The position numbers and the translations under genes are program-made. From contig NZ_JALHQI010000002.1 of assembly GCF_022842045.1 (NCBI RefSeq), positions 1 to 64,000 of the forward strand: 64,000 nucleotides of DNA, read 5' to 3'. Numbering within the stretch: position 1 is the first letter of the stretch; each line of letters starts with the position of its first letter. This DNA is from Arenimonas sp. (lineage in GTDB: Bacteria > Pseudomonadota > Gammaproteobacteria > Xanthomonadales > Xanthomonadaceae). Under the pieces are notes generated by a model, which made no database searches, was not told where the DNA came from, and saw only the letters and a list, made by a program, of their open reading frames with translations. Positions 1-10,605 of this stretch are shown one piece after another.

Positions 1-1
1 A

Positions 2-670
2 CCGGCCGCGACGCCGGCCCCCGCGTCGCCCGCGCCGAAGCCCGCCGCCAGTGAAGCCACCCCGCCCGCCGCACGGGTGACGTCCGAGCAGCCCGCCTTC
101 GTCCCGCCGCCGGCCGATCCGCGCCTCGTGGACTACCTTCGGCCGGGCGCCCTGTCCGGGCCGGTGCGGCTCCAGCTCACGGGTGCGCCGGACCTGGTGC
201 TCGATCCCGGCACCCAGACCTACCTGTCGGGTTCGGCGCTCAAGCCGCTGCTGCCCTACTGCAGCGCCGTGATCCGCGAAGCCGACCTGGTGCCGGTGCC
301 CGCCGCCGACCTGCCGGCGCTGGCCACCGCCCTCGGCGGCAGCCAGCCCTGGTCGCGCCTGGCCTGGCTGTGCGCGCTCAGCGGCGGCAACGGCGCGCTC
401 GCCCCGGGCTTCGGCCCGAACGAGAAGTACAAGCTGCTGCGCTGGCCGCAGACCGAACGCGAGTTCCCCAAGCACTTCCGCATCGCCACGGTGATGATGA
501 AGGGCCCCGCCCTGCTCACCGACATCGCCGAGCAAAGCGGCGTGACGCTGGCCGAGGTCATCGACTACGTCAACGCCTGCCTCGCCACCGGCGTGGCGGA
601 GCCGGAAAGCGGCCCGCCGCCGGCCACCGATGCCGCGAAGGGCGGCCTGCTGGGCCGTTTCCGCCGCTGA
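2..670 (+). CDS. Hypothetical protein, 5'-truncated by window edge, Pro/Ala-rich linker then globular C-terminal region
   Basis: The frame is open from base 2 with no stop upstream of the GTG at 77, so the ORF probably starts outside the window. Confidence 0.6.
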   Translation, partial: PAATPAPASPAPKPAASEATPPAARVTSEQPAFVPPPADPRLVDYLRPGALSGPVRLQLTGAPDLVLDPGTQTYLSGSALKPLLPYCSAVIREADLVPVPAADLPALATALGGSQPWSRLAWLCALSGGNGALAPGFGPNEKYKLLRWPQTEREFPKHFRIATVMMKGPALLTDIAEQSGVTLAEVIDYVNACLATGVAEPESGPPPATDAAKGGLLGRFRR

Positions 671-811
671 TGCCCCGGGGCCGGTCGCGAGACCGGCCCT
701 CGCTCTCCATACCCTCGAAAGCCGCCAGCCTGAACGCGGGCCGCGCCTTCGCCTTGCTCCCCCGGGGCGGGTGCCGGACAATTTGCGCCTGACTCCCACG
801 CCCGAGCCCTG

Positions 812-2713
812 ATGGACTCCCAGCGCTACCCGCGCCTTTCGAAGATCACGCACCCGGCCGACCTGCGCCAGTTCCCCGAAGCCGAACTGCCCGCGATCGC
901 CGACGAGCTGCGCGCCTACCTGATCGAGACCGTGTCCCAGTCGGGCGGCCATTTCGGCGCCGGCCTCGGCGTGATCGAGCTGACCGTCGCCCTGCACTAC
1001 CTGTTCGACACGCCGGTGGACCGCCTGGTCTGGGACGTCGGCCACCAGTGCTACCCGCACAAGATCCTCACCGGCCGCCGCGACAGCATCCACACCGTGA
1101 AGCAGAAGGACGGCGTGGCACCGTTCCCGCGCCGCGAGGAAAGCGAATACGACACCTTCGGCGTCGGCCACAGCTCCACCTCCGTTTCCGCCGCGCTCGG
1201 CATGGCGATCGCGCTGCAGGCCCGCGGCGACGAGCGCAAGGTGGTCGCCGTGATCGGCGACGGTGCGATGACCGCCGGCATGGCCTTCGAGGCGCTCAAC
1301 CACGGCGGCGGCATGGACCCGGAGCCGAACCTGCTGGTGGTGCTCAACGACAACCGCATGTCGATCTCCGAGAACGTGGGTGGCCTGACCCGCATGCTTG
1401 GACGCCTCTCGGGCAGCCGCACGCTGAATGCGATCCGCGAGAGCGGCAAGAAGCTGCTCGGCGACAAGCGCCGCCCGGCCGCGCGCTTCATGCGCCGCTG
1501 GGAAGAGCACTGGAAGGGCATGTTCGTGCCCTCGACGCTGTTCGAGGAAATGGGCTTCCACTACACCGGCCCGATCGATGGCCACGACATCCCGGCGATG
1601 GTGTCCGCGCTCAAGACGCTCAAGGGCCTCAAGGGGCCGCAGCTGATCCACGTCATCACCACGAAGGGCAAGGGCTACGAACTCGCCGAAGGCGACCAGA
1701 TCGAATACCACGCGGTCGGCCCCTTCGACCCGACCGTTGGCATCGTCAAGAAGGCGGCGCCGGCCAAGCCCACCTACACCCAGGTGTTCGGCGACTGGCT
1801 TTGCGACATGGCCGCGGCGGATGAGTCGCTGATGGGCATCACCCCGGCGATGCGCGAAGGCTCGGGCCTGGTGCGCTTCAGCAAGGAATACCCGGCGCGC
1901 TACTTTGACGTCGCCATCGCCGAGCAGCACGCGGTGACGCTGGCCGCGGGCATGGCCTGCGAAGGCGCCAAGCCCGTGGTGGCGATCTATTCCACCTTCC
2001 TGCAGCGCGGATACGACCAGCTGGTGCACGACGTGGCGCTGCAGGGCCTGGACGTGCTGTTCGCGATCGATCGCGGCGGCGTGGTCGGACCGGACGGCGC
2101 CACCCATGCCGGCAGCTTCGACCTCAGCTTCCTGCGCTGCATCCCCAACATGGTCTTGATGGCACCGGCGGACGAGAACGAGTGCCGGCAGATGCTCAGC
2201 ACCGGCTACCGCCACCCCGGCCCGGCCGCGGTGCGCTACCCGCGCGGCACCGGCCCGGGCGTGGCCGTTCAGCCCACGCTCGATGGGCTGCCGATCGGCA
2301 AGGCCGAACTGCGCCAGCGCGGCGGCCGCATCGCGCTGCTCGCCTTCGGCGCGCTGGTCGCCCCGGCCGAGAAAGTCGGCAAGGAACTGGGCCTCACCGT
2401 CGCCAACATGCGCTTCGTCAAGCCGCTCGACCGCACCCTGGTGCTCGAACTCGCGCGCAGCCACGAAGCCATCGTGACGCTCGAGGACAACGCCATCATG
2501 GGCGGCGCCGGCAGCGGCGTGGCCGAGCTGCTGGCCAACGAGGGCATCACTTTGCCCGTTCTGCACCTGGGCCTGCCGGACCGCTACCAGGAGCACGCCA
2601 GCCGCGAACAGCTGCTGGCCGAGGCCGGCCTGGACGCCGAGGGCATCCGCGCCACGCTGCTCGCGCGCTGGCCCGCCCTCGCCGCGGCGGCGCCGCGGGT
2701 ACAGGCCGGCTGA
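812..2713 (+). CDS. dxs: 1-deoxy-D-xylulose-5-phosphate synthase
   Basis: Full-length 633 aa; TPP-enzyme motifs ([34 protein letters not shown]) typical of DXS. Confidence 0.97.
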   Translation: MDSQRYPRLSKITHPADLRQFPEAELPAIADELRAYLIETVSQSGGHFGAGLGVIELTVALHYLFDTPVDRLVWDVGHQCYPHKILTGRRDSIHTVKQKDGVAPFPRREESEYDTFGVGHSSTSVSAALGMAIALQARGDERKVVAVIGDGAMTAGMAFEALNHGGGMDPEPNLLVVLNDNRMSISENVGGLTRMLGRLSGSRTLNAIRESGKKLLGDKRRPAARFMRRWEEHWKGMFVPSTLFEEMGFHYTGPIDGHDIPAMVSALKTLKGLKGPQLIHVITTKGKGYELAEGDQIEYHAVGPFDPTVGIVKKAAPAKPTYTQVFGDWLCDMAAADESLMGITPAMREGSGLVRFSKEYPARYFDVAIAEQHAVTLAAGMACEGAKPVVAIYSTFLQRGYDQLVHDVALQGLDVLFAIDRGGVVGPDGATHAGSFDLSFLRCIPNMVLMAPADENECRQMLSTGYRHPGPAAVRYPRGTGPGVAVQPTLDGLPIGKAELRQRGGRIALLAFGALVAPAEKVGKELGLTVANMRFVKPLDRTLVLELARSHEAIVTLEDNAIMGGAGSGVAELLANEGITLPVLHLGLPDRYQEHASREQLLAEAGLDAEGIRATLLARWPALAAAAPRVQAG

Positions 2714-3556
2714 TCAACCGGCGTCGCGCGGCCTGCGGCCGAGCGTGACGCGGTCGCGGTGCTCGAGGTCGCGCTCGGTCGCCACCTGCTCCAGCCCCGC
2801 CGCACGGAACAAGGCGCGCACGGCCGCGCCCTGTTCGAACCCGTGTTCGACCAGCAGCCACCCGCCCGGCGCCAGGTGCGCGGGCGTGCCGGCGCAGATC
2901 GCGCGGATGGCGTCCAGGCCGTCGGCACCCGAGGCCAGCGCGGCGCGCGGCTCGAAGCGCAGGTCGCCCTGCTGCAGGTGCGGGTCGTCGTCGGCGATGT
3001 AGGGCGGGTTGCTCAGCACCAGGTCGAACTGCTCGCGCGGCACGGCGGCGAACCAGTCGCCCGGCAGCAGGCGCACCGGCAGCCCGGCATCGCGCGCATT
3101 GCCCGCGGCCACGGCCAGCGCGTCGGCGCTGGCATCGGTGGCGGTGACGTCGGCCAGCGGGCGCTCGCTGGCGATGGCCAGCGCGATCGCGCCGGTGCCG
3201 GTGCCCAGGTCGAGCACGCGCATCGGCTCCGAGCGCGGCATCCGGTCCAGGGCCAGCTCGACCAGCAGCTCGGTTTCCGGGCGCGGGATCAGGGTGTCGG
3301 CGGTGACGGTGAGTTCGAGCGACCAGAAGCCGCGCTGGCCGGTGATCTGCGCCACCGGTTCGCCGTGCAGGCGGCGTTTCACCAGCGCCTCGAACGCCTC
3401 CGCATCGGCCGCATCCAGCACGTCGCTGGCGTGCGCGTAGAACCAACTGCGCGGGCGCTGCATCGCGTGCGCCAGCAGCAGCTCGGCTTCGAGCCGCGCG
3501 GCGTCGCCGGGCAGTCGCGACGCGGCGTCGCGGATGGCGTTGGCGAGCGTCGTCAC
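2714..3556 (-). CDS. prmC: Peptide chain release factor N(5)-glutamine methyltransferase
   Basis: SAM-binding [16 protein letters not shown] and NPPY motif ([16 protein letters not shown]). Confidence 0.95.
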   Translation of the reverse strand: MTTLANAIRDAASRLPGDAARLEAELLLAHAMQRPRSWFYAHASDVLDAADAEAFEALVKRRLHGEPVAQITGQRGFWSLELTVTADTLIPRPETELLVELALDRMPRSEPMRVLDLGTGTGAIALAIASERPLADVTATDASADALAVAAGNARDAGLPVRLLPGDWFAAVPREQFDLVLSNPPYIADDDPHLQQGDLRFEPRAALASGADGLDAIRAICAGTPAHLAPGGWLLVEHGFEQGAAVRALFRAAGLEQVATERDLEHRDRVTLGRRPRDAG

Positions 3557-3557
3557 C

Positions 3558-4124
3558 TCAGCCCGCCAGCAGGCTGGCGACCTGGACCACGCAGGCCAGC
3601 AGGAACCCGGCGAGGAAGAAAATGTAGGAAAGCCGCAAGTACCGATACTTGTGGTGCGCCAGGTACCAACCCAGCGCGTAGGTATCGCGCGCCATGGTCT
3701 CGTACACCGAGCCGTCCGACTTCAGCGCGCCGGCGATCTCGGCCAGGAAGCGCTCGCGCGGCAGCTCGGCGAAGTGGCCGAAGAACAGCAGGTTGAACTG
3801 CGGCGGGATCTTGTCGTCCACCAGCCTCAGCGGCCGGTACTTGGGCAGCACCGCCAGCACGGCCAGCAGCAGCGCCAGCAGGGTGAAGGCGGCCAGCGTC
3901 AACGAGGCGGTGCGCAGCACCGGATCGCTCAGGCGACCCAGCACCAGCGTGAGCACGATCGAGGACATGGTGATGATGATGTTGGCCTTGGTGTCGGCCA
4001 TGGCCGACAGCTGCACGTGGTGCATCTGCATCGTGCGCAGCAGGGTGTCGCCGGTGTTGCGCTCGGGCACGGCCGCGAACAGCTTCTCGACCTCGGCTGG
4101 CGTGGGTGTTTGGGCGGGGGGCAT
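3558..4124 (-). CDS. DUF5706 / Pycsar-effector-type (PycTM-like) membrane protein
   Basis: 188 aa with N-terminal signature [22 protein letters not shown], further hydrophobic segments, and FFGHFAEL...[12 protein letters not shown]...[16 protein letters not shown] as in DUF5706. Confidence 0.75.
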   Translation of the reverse strand: MPPAQTPTPAEVEKLFAAVPERNTGDTLLRTMQMHHVQLSAMADTKANIIITMSSIVLTLVLGRLSDPVLRTASLTLAAFTLLALLLAVLAVLPKYRPLRLVDDKIPPQFNLLFFGHFAELPRERFLAEIAGALKSDGSVYETMARDTYALGWYLAHHKYRYLRLSYIFFLAGFLLACVVQVASLLAG

Positions 4125-4189
4125 GGGCGCGATCCTCTCGGGACCGCGCCATCATAGCGCCGGCCACGGGGCCGGCACGAATGCGGGGC

Positions 4190-5779
4190 TCAGGCCGCGG
4201 CGGACAGCGTGCCGCCGACGGCCTTCAGCGGCGCGCGGATCAGGTGGTCGAAGGCGCCGAGCGCGGCGGTGGAGCCGGCGCCCATCGCGACCACGATCTG
4301 CTTGTACGGCACCGTGGTGGCATCGCCGGCCGCGAACACGCCGGGCATCGAGGTCTGGCCGCGCTCGTCGATGACGATCTCGCCGCGGGCGCTGAGTTCG
4401 ACCGTGCCCTTGAGCCACTCGGTGTTCGGCAGCAGGCCGATCTGCACGAAGATGCCCTCGAGCTCGAGGCGGTGCTCGCTGCCCAGCAGGCGGTCGCGCC
4501 AGGCCAGGCCGTTGACCTTGCCGCCGTCGCCCAGCACCTCGGTGGTCTGCGCGTTCACCAGCACGGTGACGTTGGCCAGGCTGCGCAGCTTGCGCTGCAG
4601 CACCTCGTCGGCGCGCAGCTTCGAGTCGAACTCGACCAGGGTGACGTGGGCCACGATGCCGGCCAGGTCGATCGCCGCCTCGACGCCGGAGTTGCCGCCG
4701 CCGATCACCGCAACGCGCTTGCCCTTGAACAGCGGGCCGTCGCAGTGCGGGCAGTAGGCCACGCCCTTGTTCCGGTACTGGTCCTCGCCGGGCACGCCCA
4801 TCTGGCGCCAGCGGGCGCCGGTACCCAGCACCACGGTGCGCGACCTGAGCACGGCGCCGCTAGCGAGCTCGACGCGGATCAAGCCGTCGTCGCCCGCAGG
4901 CAGCAGCTTCGCCGCGCGCTGCCCGTTCATCACGTCGACGTCGTTGGCGCGCACGTTCTGCTCCAGCGCGGCGGCGAGCTTCGGGCCCTCGGTCTCGGCG
5001 ACCGAGATCAGGTTCTCGATGCCCATCGTGTCCAGCACCTGGCCGCCGAAGCGCTCGGCCGCGACGCCAGTGCGGATGCCCTTGCGCGCGGCGTAGATGG
5101 CCGCGGCGGCGCCGGCAGGGCCGCCACCGACCACCAGGACGTCGAACGGCGCCTTCTCGTCGAGAATGCGCGCCTCGCGGGCGGCGGCGCCGGTGTCGAG
5201 CTTGCCGACGATCTCGGCCAGGCCCATGCGGCCGGCGCCGAACACCTCGCCGTTGAGGTAGACCGAGGGCACGGCCATCACCTGGCGCGCCTCGACCTCG
5301 TCCTGGAACAGCGAGCCGTCGATCGCGACGTGGGTGATGCCCGGGTTCAGCACCGCCATCAGGTTGAGCGCCTGCACCACGTCGGGGCAGTTCTGGCAGG
5401 ACTGCGAGAAATAGCTCTCGAAACGGTACTCGCCCTCGAGCGCGGCGATCTGCGCCAGCAGGTCCTGCGATTCGCGCGAGGGATGGCCGCCGACCTGCAG
5501 CAGGGCCAGCACCAGCGACGTGAACTCATGGCCCATCGGGATGCCGGCGAAGCGCACCGCGGTGTTGGTGCCGGTGCGCGCGATCTCGAACGACGGACGG
5601 CGGGCGTCGTCGTCGGTGCGCGCAAAGCGGATCTTGTCGGAAAGCGAAGCAATTTCCTCGAGCAGCGCCTGCAGCTCGCGCGAAGCGTCGCCGTCGTCGA
5701 GCGAGGCGCGCAGTTCGATCGGCAGCTGCAGCTTCTCGAGGTAGGCGGAAAGCTGCGTCTTCAGGGTGGCGTCGAGCAT
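4190..5779 (-). CDS. ahpF: Alkyl hydroperoxide reductase subunit F
   Basis: 529 aa; double thioredoxin-like N-terminus (CQNCPDVV), FAD/NAD motifs, redox CPHC; adjacent to ahpC. Confidence 0.97.
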   Translation of the reverse strand: MLDATLKTQLSAYLEKLQLPIELRASLDDGDASRELQALLEEIASLSDKIRFARTDDDARRPSFEIARTGTNTAVRFAGIPMGHEFTSLVLALLQVGGHPSRESQDLLAQIAALEGEYRFESYFSQSCQNCPDVVQALNLMAVLNPGITHVAIDGSLFQDEVEARQVMAVPSVYLNGEVFGAGRMGLAEIVGKLDTGAAAREARILDEKAPFDVLVVGGGPAGAAAAIYAARKGIRTGVAAERFGGQVLDTMGIENLISVAETEGPKLAAALEQNVRANDVDVMNGQRAAKLLPAGDDGLIRVELASGAVLRSRTVVLGTGARWRQMGVPGEDQYRNKGVAYCPHCDGPLFKGKRVAVIGGGNSGVEAAIDLAGIVAHVTLVEFDSKLRADEVLQRKLRSLANVTVLVNAQTTEVLGDGGKVNGLAWRDRLLGSEHRLELEGIFVQIGLLPNTEWLKGTVELSARGEIVIDERGQTSMPGVFAAGDATTVPYKQIVVAMGAGSTAALGAFDHLIRAPLKAVGGTLSAAA

Positions 5780-5906
5780 GGCATGACTCCGGGAAGTGGG
5801 GGCTTTCGCGCGCCGCCAGGCCGCGCCGGGCAGTGCGCGAAAGCAACCTCGGGGGAAACGGCCCCCGGGATCTCCCGGGGGCCGCGGAACAACGCGTCGG
5901 CTTCGC

Positions 5907-6470
5907 TCAGATCTTGCCGACCAGGTCCAGCGACGGGGCGAGCGTCTTCTGGCCTTCCTTCCACTTCGCCGGGCAGACCTGGCCGGGGTTGGCGGCGATG
6001 AACTGCGCGGCCTTGAGCTTGCGCAGGGTCTCGGTGACGTCGCGGGCGATGGCGTTGTCGTGGACCTCGGCGGTCTTGATCACGCCCTCCGGGTTGATGA
6101 TGAAGGTGCCGCGCAGGGCCAGGCCCTCCTCCTCGATGTGCACGTCGAAGGCGCGGGTGAGCTGGTGGGTCGGGTCGCCGACCAGCGGGAACTTCGCCTT
6201 GCCCACGGCCGGCGAGGTCTCGTGCCAGACCTTGTGCGAGAAATGGGTGTCGGTGGTGACGATGTAGACCTCGGCGCCCGAGGCCTGGAACTCGCCGTAG
6301 TTCTCGGCCGCGTCCTCGACCTCGGTCGGGCAGTTGAAGGTGAAGGCGGCCGGCATGAAGATCAGCACGGACCACTTGCCCTTCAGGCTGGCCTGGGTCA
6401 CTTCGACGAACTTGCCGTTGTGGAAGGCCTGGGCCTTGAACGGCTTCACTTCGGTATTGATCAGGGACAT
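5907..6470 (-). CDS. ahpC: Alkyl hydroperoxide reductase subunit C (peroxiredoxin)
   Basis: Starts [40 protein letters not shown] and VCPAKWKEG Cys motifs. Start trimmed from the longer ORF. Confidence 0.97.
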   Translation of the reverse strand: MSLINTEVKPFKAQAFHNGKFVEVTQASLKGKWSVLIFMPAAFTFNCPTEVEDAAENYGEFQASGAEVYIVTTDTHFSHKVWHETSPAVGKAKFPLVGDPTHQLTRAFDVHIEEEGLALRGTFIINPEGVIKTAEVHDNAIARDVTETLRKLKAAQFIAANPGQVCPAKWKEGQKTLAPSLDLVGKI

Positions 6471-6541
6471 GGGGGTTCCTTGGTTTGGGAGACTGAATCG
6501 AAACTTGCGTGAATGGTAGACAAAACCTATCAATGTGCAAA

Positions 6542-6578
6542 CTAGATTGATTCTATCGCTTTGATAGCCATAGTCTAT
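6542..6578. promoter_or_regulatory. OxyR operator in the ahpC-oxyR intergenic region
   Basis: Reads CTAG-N7-CTAT-N7-ATAG-N7-CTAT, one base off the ATAG-N7-CTAT-N7-ATAG-N7-CTAT OxyR consensus, between ahpC and oxyR. Confidence 0.8.
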
Positions 6579-6646
6579 TTGCGGCTCGACAAACCGATTT
6601 CCAAGGCGCATTACTGGCCCAGCATCCATAGGCAGCGGCAATCCCG

Positions 6647-7597
6647 ATGAACCTTCGCGACCTGCGGTACCTGGTAGCCCTGGCGGAACTGCGGCATTTC
6701 GGGCGCGCGGCCGATGCCTGCCACGTCAGCCAGCCCACCCTGTCCACCCAGATCAAGAAGCTCGAGGACGAGCTGGGCGTGTCCCTGGTCGAACGCGCCC
6801 CCCGCCACGTGATGCTGACGCCGGCCGGGCACGACATCGCCGCCCGCGCCCGCCGCGTGCTGGCGGAAGTCGAGCAGATGCGCGAAACCGCGCGCCGCAC
6901 CAGCGACCCGGAAGCCGGCAGCGTGCGCATCGGCTTCTTCCCCACGCTCGGGCCCTACCTGCTGCCGCACGTGGTGCCGCGCATCCGCGCTCGCTTCCCG
7001 CGCCTGGAGCTGCTGCTGGTCGAGGAAAAGACCGAAGTCGTGCTGCACCTGCTGCGCGACGGCAAGCTTGACGCCGCCGTGCTGGCGCTGCCGCTGCACG
7101 ACGACTGGCTGGAGACCGAGTTCCTGTTCGAAGAGCCCTTCATGCTGGCGGTACCGGAGGGCCACCCGCTCGCCGGCCAGCGCAACCTGCGCCTGGCCGA
7201 ACTCAGCGACCAGCACCTGTTGCTGCTCGAGGAGGGCCACTGCCTGCGCGACCAGGCGCTGGCCGTATGCAGCCTGGCAGGCGCCGGCGAGAAGGAAGGC
7301 TTCCGCGCCACCAGCCTCGAGACCCTGCGCCAGATGGTCGCCGCCGGCGTCGGCGTGACGCTGCTGCCGATGCTCGCGGTGAAGCCGCCGGTGTCCCCGT
7401 CGGAAAACATCCGCCTGCTCGAATTCGGCAATCCGCCGCCGACCCGCCGGCTCGCGCTGGCATGGCGCAAGAGTTCGGCGATGGGCGGCTTCCTGCACCA
7501 GCTGGCCGACGTGTTGCGCGACCTGCCGCCAGGCCTGCTCGACCCACCGAAGCAAACCAGCGCCGCCGCGCGCGGCAAGCGCCGCGCCGGGGCTTGA
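6647..7597 (+). CDS. oxyR: LysR-family hydrogen peroxide-inducible activator
   Basis: MNLRDLRYLVALAELRHFGRAADACHVSQPTLSTQIKKLE; EEGHCLRDQALAVC contains the redox Cys; divergent from ahpC. Confidence 0.95.
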   Translation: MNLRDLRYLVALAELRHFGRAADACHVSQPTLSTQIKKLEDELGVSLVERAPRHVMLTPAGHDIAARARRVLAEVEQMRETARRTSDPEAGSVRIGFFPTLGPYLLPHVVPRIRARFPRLELLLVEEKTEVVLHLLRDGKLDAAVLALPLHDDWLETEFLFEEPFMLAVPEGHPLAGQRNLRLAELSDQHLLLLEEGHCLRDQALAVCSLAGAGEKEGFRATSLETLRQMVAAGVGVTLLPMLAVKPPVSPSENIRLLEFGNPPPTRRLALAWRKSSAMGGFLHQLADVLRDLPPGLLDPPKQTSAAARGKRRAGA

Positions 7598-7692
7598 ACC
7601 CCACCGCCGCGCGGGCTACGGTAGCTCCACAATTCGTGAATCCCCGGGCGGTGCGCCAAGCGCGCCGCCCGTTTCCTTTTTTGGAGGACACC

Positions 7693-8115
7693 ATGCAACC
7701 GCAGCCCATCCTGCCCCCGATCACGCTCGGAAGCCGTGACCTTGCCCGCCTCGAGCAGCTGTTGGATTCGCCGGCCCTGCGCCGCCTGCCCGCGGCGCAG
7801 TCGCTGGGCGCCGAACTCGAGCGCGCCAAGGTGCTGCCGGCCGAGCAGGTGCCGGGCGACGTGGTGACCATGAACGCCAGCGTCACCTGCGTGGACGAAG
7901 TCAGCGGCGAACGCCACCACTTCACCCTGGTCTACCCGCAGGACGCCGACGTGACCACCGGCCGCGTTTCGGTGCTGGCACCGGTGGGCAGCGCCCTGCT
8001 CGGGCTGTCGGTGGGCCAGGTGATCGACTGGCAGGCGCCGGGTGGCCGGGCGCTGCGGTTGCGGGTGACCGAAGTGGCTGCCGCGCCGGAATCGGCCAGC
8101 GTCTTGCATCGCTGA
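7693..8115 (+). CDS. rnk: Nucleoside diphosphate kinase regulator (GreA/GreB-like)
   Basis: 140 aa; GreA/B C-terminal pattern LVYPQDAD...VSVLAPVGSALLGLSVGQVIDW. Confidence 0.85.
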   Translation: MQPQPILPPITLGSRDLARLEQLLDSPALRRLPAAQSLGAELERAKVLPAEQVPGDVVTMNASVTCVDEVSGERHHFTLVYPQDADVTTGRVSVLAPVGSALLGLSVGQVIDWQAPGGRALRLRVTEVAAAPESASVLHR

Positions 8116-8176
8116 CCCGGCACGGCAATAGTCGGGGCCTCCGGGCCCCGCCGCGGCCCCGCGAACAGGTGACACG

Positions 8177-8608
8177 ATGACGCCCAAGGGTTCCCGCACC
8201 GAGGAAAACCTCAAGCTGGCCTTCACCCGCGAGGCCGAGGCCAACCGCCGATACCTCTACTTCGCGCAGAAGGCCGACGTCGAAGGGTTCACCGACGTGG
8301 CGTCGGTGTTCCGCTCCACCGCCGAGGGCGAGACCGGCCACGCCCACGGCCACCTCGAATACCTCGAGTCCTGCAGCGACCCCGCCACCGGCCTGCCCTT
8401 CGGCGGCACGCTCGACAACCTGCGCTCTGCGATCGCGGGCGAAACCCACGAATACGCCGACATGTACCCGGGCATGGCCCGTACCGCGCGCGAGGAGGGC
8501 TTCGACGAGATCGCCGACTGGTTCGAGACCCTGGCCAAGGCCGAACGCTCGCACGCCAACCGCTTCCAGAAAGCGCTCGACGAGCTGGCGGCGCAGGCCA
8601 CGCCCTGA
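8177..8608 (+). CDS. Rubrerythrin family protein
   Basis: [30 protein letters not shown] and E..H diiron motifs. Confidence 0.85.
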   Translation: MTPKGSRTEENLKLAFTREAEANRRYLYFAQKADVEGFTDVASVFRSTAEGETGHAHGHLEYLESCSDPATGLPFGGTLDNLRSAIAGETHEYADMYPGMARTAREEGFDEIADWFETLAKAERSHANRFQKALDELAAQATP

Positions 8609-8616
8609 GCCTCCCG

Positions 8617-9198
8617 ATGCAGAAGCTCACGCGCGCCGGCCTGCTGTCGCCCGAGGCGTATGCGGCGGTGCGCCCGGGGCTGCGCGCACGCCTGGCCGCG
8701 CACAAGCAGCGGCGCCGCGTCGCACTGGGCGAGCACGCCACGCTGCTGTTCGAAGACCGGCTGACGGTGCTCTACCAGGTGCAGGAGATGCTGCGGGTCG
8801 AACGGCTGTCCGACGCCGGCGACATCGACGCGGAGCTCGCCGCCTACAACCCGCTGGTGCCCGACGGCGGCAACCTCAAGGCGACGCTGATGTTCGCCTT
8901 CGCCGATACCGTTGCGCGCCGGGAGGCGCTGGGCGCGCTGGGCGGCGTCGAGCACCGCGTCTACGCCCGGGTCGGCGCGCGGGCGCCGGTGTTCGCGGTC
9001 GCCGACGAGGACCTGCCGCGCAGCGACGGCGGCAAGACCTCGGCCGTGCACTTCTTGCGCTTCGAGTTCACGCCGGCCGCGATCGCCGCGATCCGGGCCG
9101 GCGATGCCCTCGCCTTCGGCATCGCCGACGACCGCCTGCCGGTCGAAACCACGCTGGACGCGATCACGCGCGAAGCCCTGGCCGAGGATTTCGACTGA
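8617..9198 (+). CDS. DUF3501 family protein
   Basis: Directly downstream of rubrerythrin; pattern [33 protein letters not shown] recognised as DUF3501. Confidence 0.75.
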   Translation: MQKLTRAGLLSPEAYAAVRPGLRARLAAHKQRRRVALGEHATLLFEDRLTVLYQVQEMLRVERLSDAGDIDAELAAYNPLVPDGGNLKATLMFAFADTVARREALGALGGVEHRVYARVGARAPVFAVADEDLPRSDGGKTSAVHFLRFEFTPAAIAAIRAGDALAFGIADDRLPVETTLDAITREALAEDFD

Positions 9199-9836
9199 TG
9201 CCGCGCTGGCTCTGGATCCTGCTCGCCTCGTCGCTGGCGGCGCTGCTGTGGGCCACCACGCGCGACGATTACGCGCCACCGGCCATGCGCGAAGGCGCCG
9301 CGGTGCGCTGCGTGCCGCCGGAGGGCAACGTGGACATCCGCGTGCCGCTGCAGACGCCCGCCTCGCCGGCGATGCCGCCGTTCAGGCTGGCCGACCACGA
9401 GGTCACCCCGCTCGCCGGCTTCGCGATCGAAGCCAGGGTGCTGGCCCGCGAGGATTATCGCTTCGACCGCAACGCCGCCATCTCGCCCACCGACCTGGCG
9501 CTCGGCTGGGGCCGGATGGCGCGCGAGGAGTTCTACGAGCCGCTGCGGATCTCGCAGTCGGGACGCTGGTACTTCTACCGCTGGGGCAGCGAAGGCCCGC
9601 CGCTGCCGCTGGACGAGATCATCGCCAGCAGCGCCAACATGCACATGATCCCCGCGGATGCCGGCGTCGCCGAAGCGCTGTCGCGGGTGCGGCCGGGCCA
9701 GACCGTGCGGCTGCGCGGCTGGCTGGTGGAAGTGCGCGGCGCCGATGGCTGGACCTGGCGCAGCTCGCTCAGCCGCGAGGACAGCGGCAATGGCGGCTGC
9801 GAAGTGGTTTACGTGTGCGCTCTGGCGTCGTACTGA
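9198..9836 (+). CDS. Hypothetical membrane-anchored protein
   Basis: ATGA overlap with DUF3501 gene; N-terminal hydrophobic anchor [19 protein letters not shown]. Confidence 0.65.
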   Translation: MPRWLWILLASSLAALLWATTRDDYAPPAMREGAAVRCVPPEGNVDIRVPLQTPASPAMPPFRLADHEVTPLAGFAIEARVLAREDYRFDRNAAISPTDLALGWGRMAREEFYEPLRISQSGRWYFYRWGSEGPPLPLDEIIASSANMHMIPADAGVAEALSRVRPGQTVRLRGWLVEVRGADGWTWRSSLSREDSGNGGCEVVYVCALASY

Positions 9837-9837
9837 C

Positions 9838-9942
9838 TCAGTAGCGCAGCGTGGCCACCCGCAGCGGGCTGATGTCCTTGAAGCGGATGCCCGGCTTGGG
9901 GAAATCGGCGATCTCCCGGACCAGCGACGCGAACGGCGCCAC
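9838..9942 (-). pseudogene. apt: Remnant of adenine phosphoribosyltransferase (N-terminal fragment)
   Basis: 34 codons from a GTG: (V/M)APFASLVREIADFPKPGIRFKDISPLRVATLRY*. REIADFPKPGIRFKDISPL matches the conserved APRT N-terminus, then the frame stops. Confidence 0.7.
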
Positions 9943-9946
9943 CGGC

Positions 9947-10597
9947 TCAGGCCTCGTCCGCGCCCACGCGTTCGGTCTCGGCCAGGCCCGCGGCTTCCCA
10001 CTCGCGCATCGCCGGCAGCGCGAAGACGGCGTCCATGAACGCGCGCGCGGTGTCGTCCACCTCGACGCCGTAGCCGCGGAAGCGGACGCAGACCGGCGCG
10101 AACATCGCATCGACGATGCCGAACCGACCGCACAGGAACGGCCCGCCCGCGCCGAACCGGCTGCGCAGCTCGCGCCACAGCCCCTGCACGCGGGCGATGT
10201 CGCGATCGGCGTCGGCGTCCCAGTGCTTGCCGCGCGGCTGGCGGCGCAGGTTCATCGGCAGCTGGGCGCGCAGCGCGCCGAAGCCCGAATGCATTTCCGC
10301 CGCGGCGCTGCGCGCGACGGCCCGCGCCGCGACCCCGGCCGGCCAGCCTTCGCCGGCCAGCCAGCGCTCGTTGGCGTATTCGCAGATCGCCAGCGAATCC
10401 CAGACCGCCAGGTCGCCGTCGTGCAGCACCGGCACCCGCCGGGTGGGCGACCAGCGCCCGACCTGGTCGCGGAACTCGGGCGTATCCAGCGGCAGCCGCA
10501 CCTCGTCGAAGGACACGCCGGCGTGGCGCAGCAGCAGCCAGGGCCGCAGCGACCAGGACGAGTAGTTCTTGTTGCCGATCACGAGCGTGGTGGACAT
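9947..10597 (-). CDS. Glutathione S-transferase family protein
   Basis: MSTTLVIGNKNYSSWSLRPWLLLRHAGVSFDEVRLPL...RRVPVLHDGDLAVWDSLAICEY is a GST N-terminal domain. Confidence 0.88.
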   Translation of the reverse strand: MSTTLVIGNKNYSSWSLRPWLLLRHAGVSFDEVRLPLDTPEFRDQVGRWSPTRRVPVLHDGDLAVWDSLAICEYANERWLAGEGWPAGVAARAVARSAAAEMHSGFGALRAQLPMNLRRQPRGKHWDADADRDIARVQGLWRELRSRFGAGGPFLCGRFGIVDAMFAPVCVRFRGYGVEVDDTARAFMDAVFALPAMREWEAAGLAETERVGADEA

Positions 10598-10605
10598 CGA
10601 TGGCC

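Noticed and set aside
4106-6001. 631 aa plus-strand ORF opposite ahpF
   Set aside because: Antisense to ahpF, composition typical of reverse-strand shadow frames.
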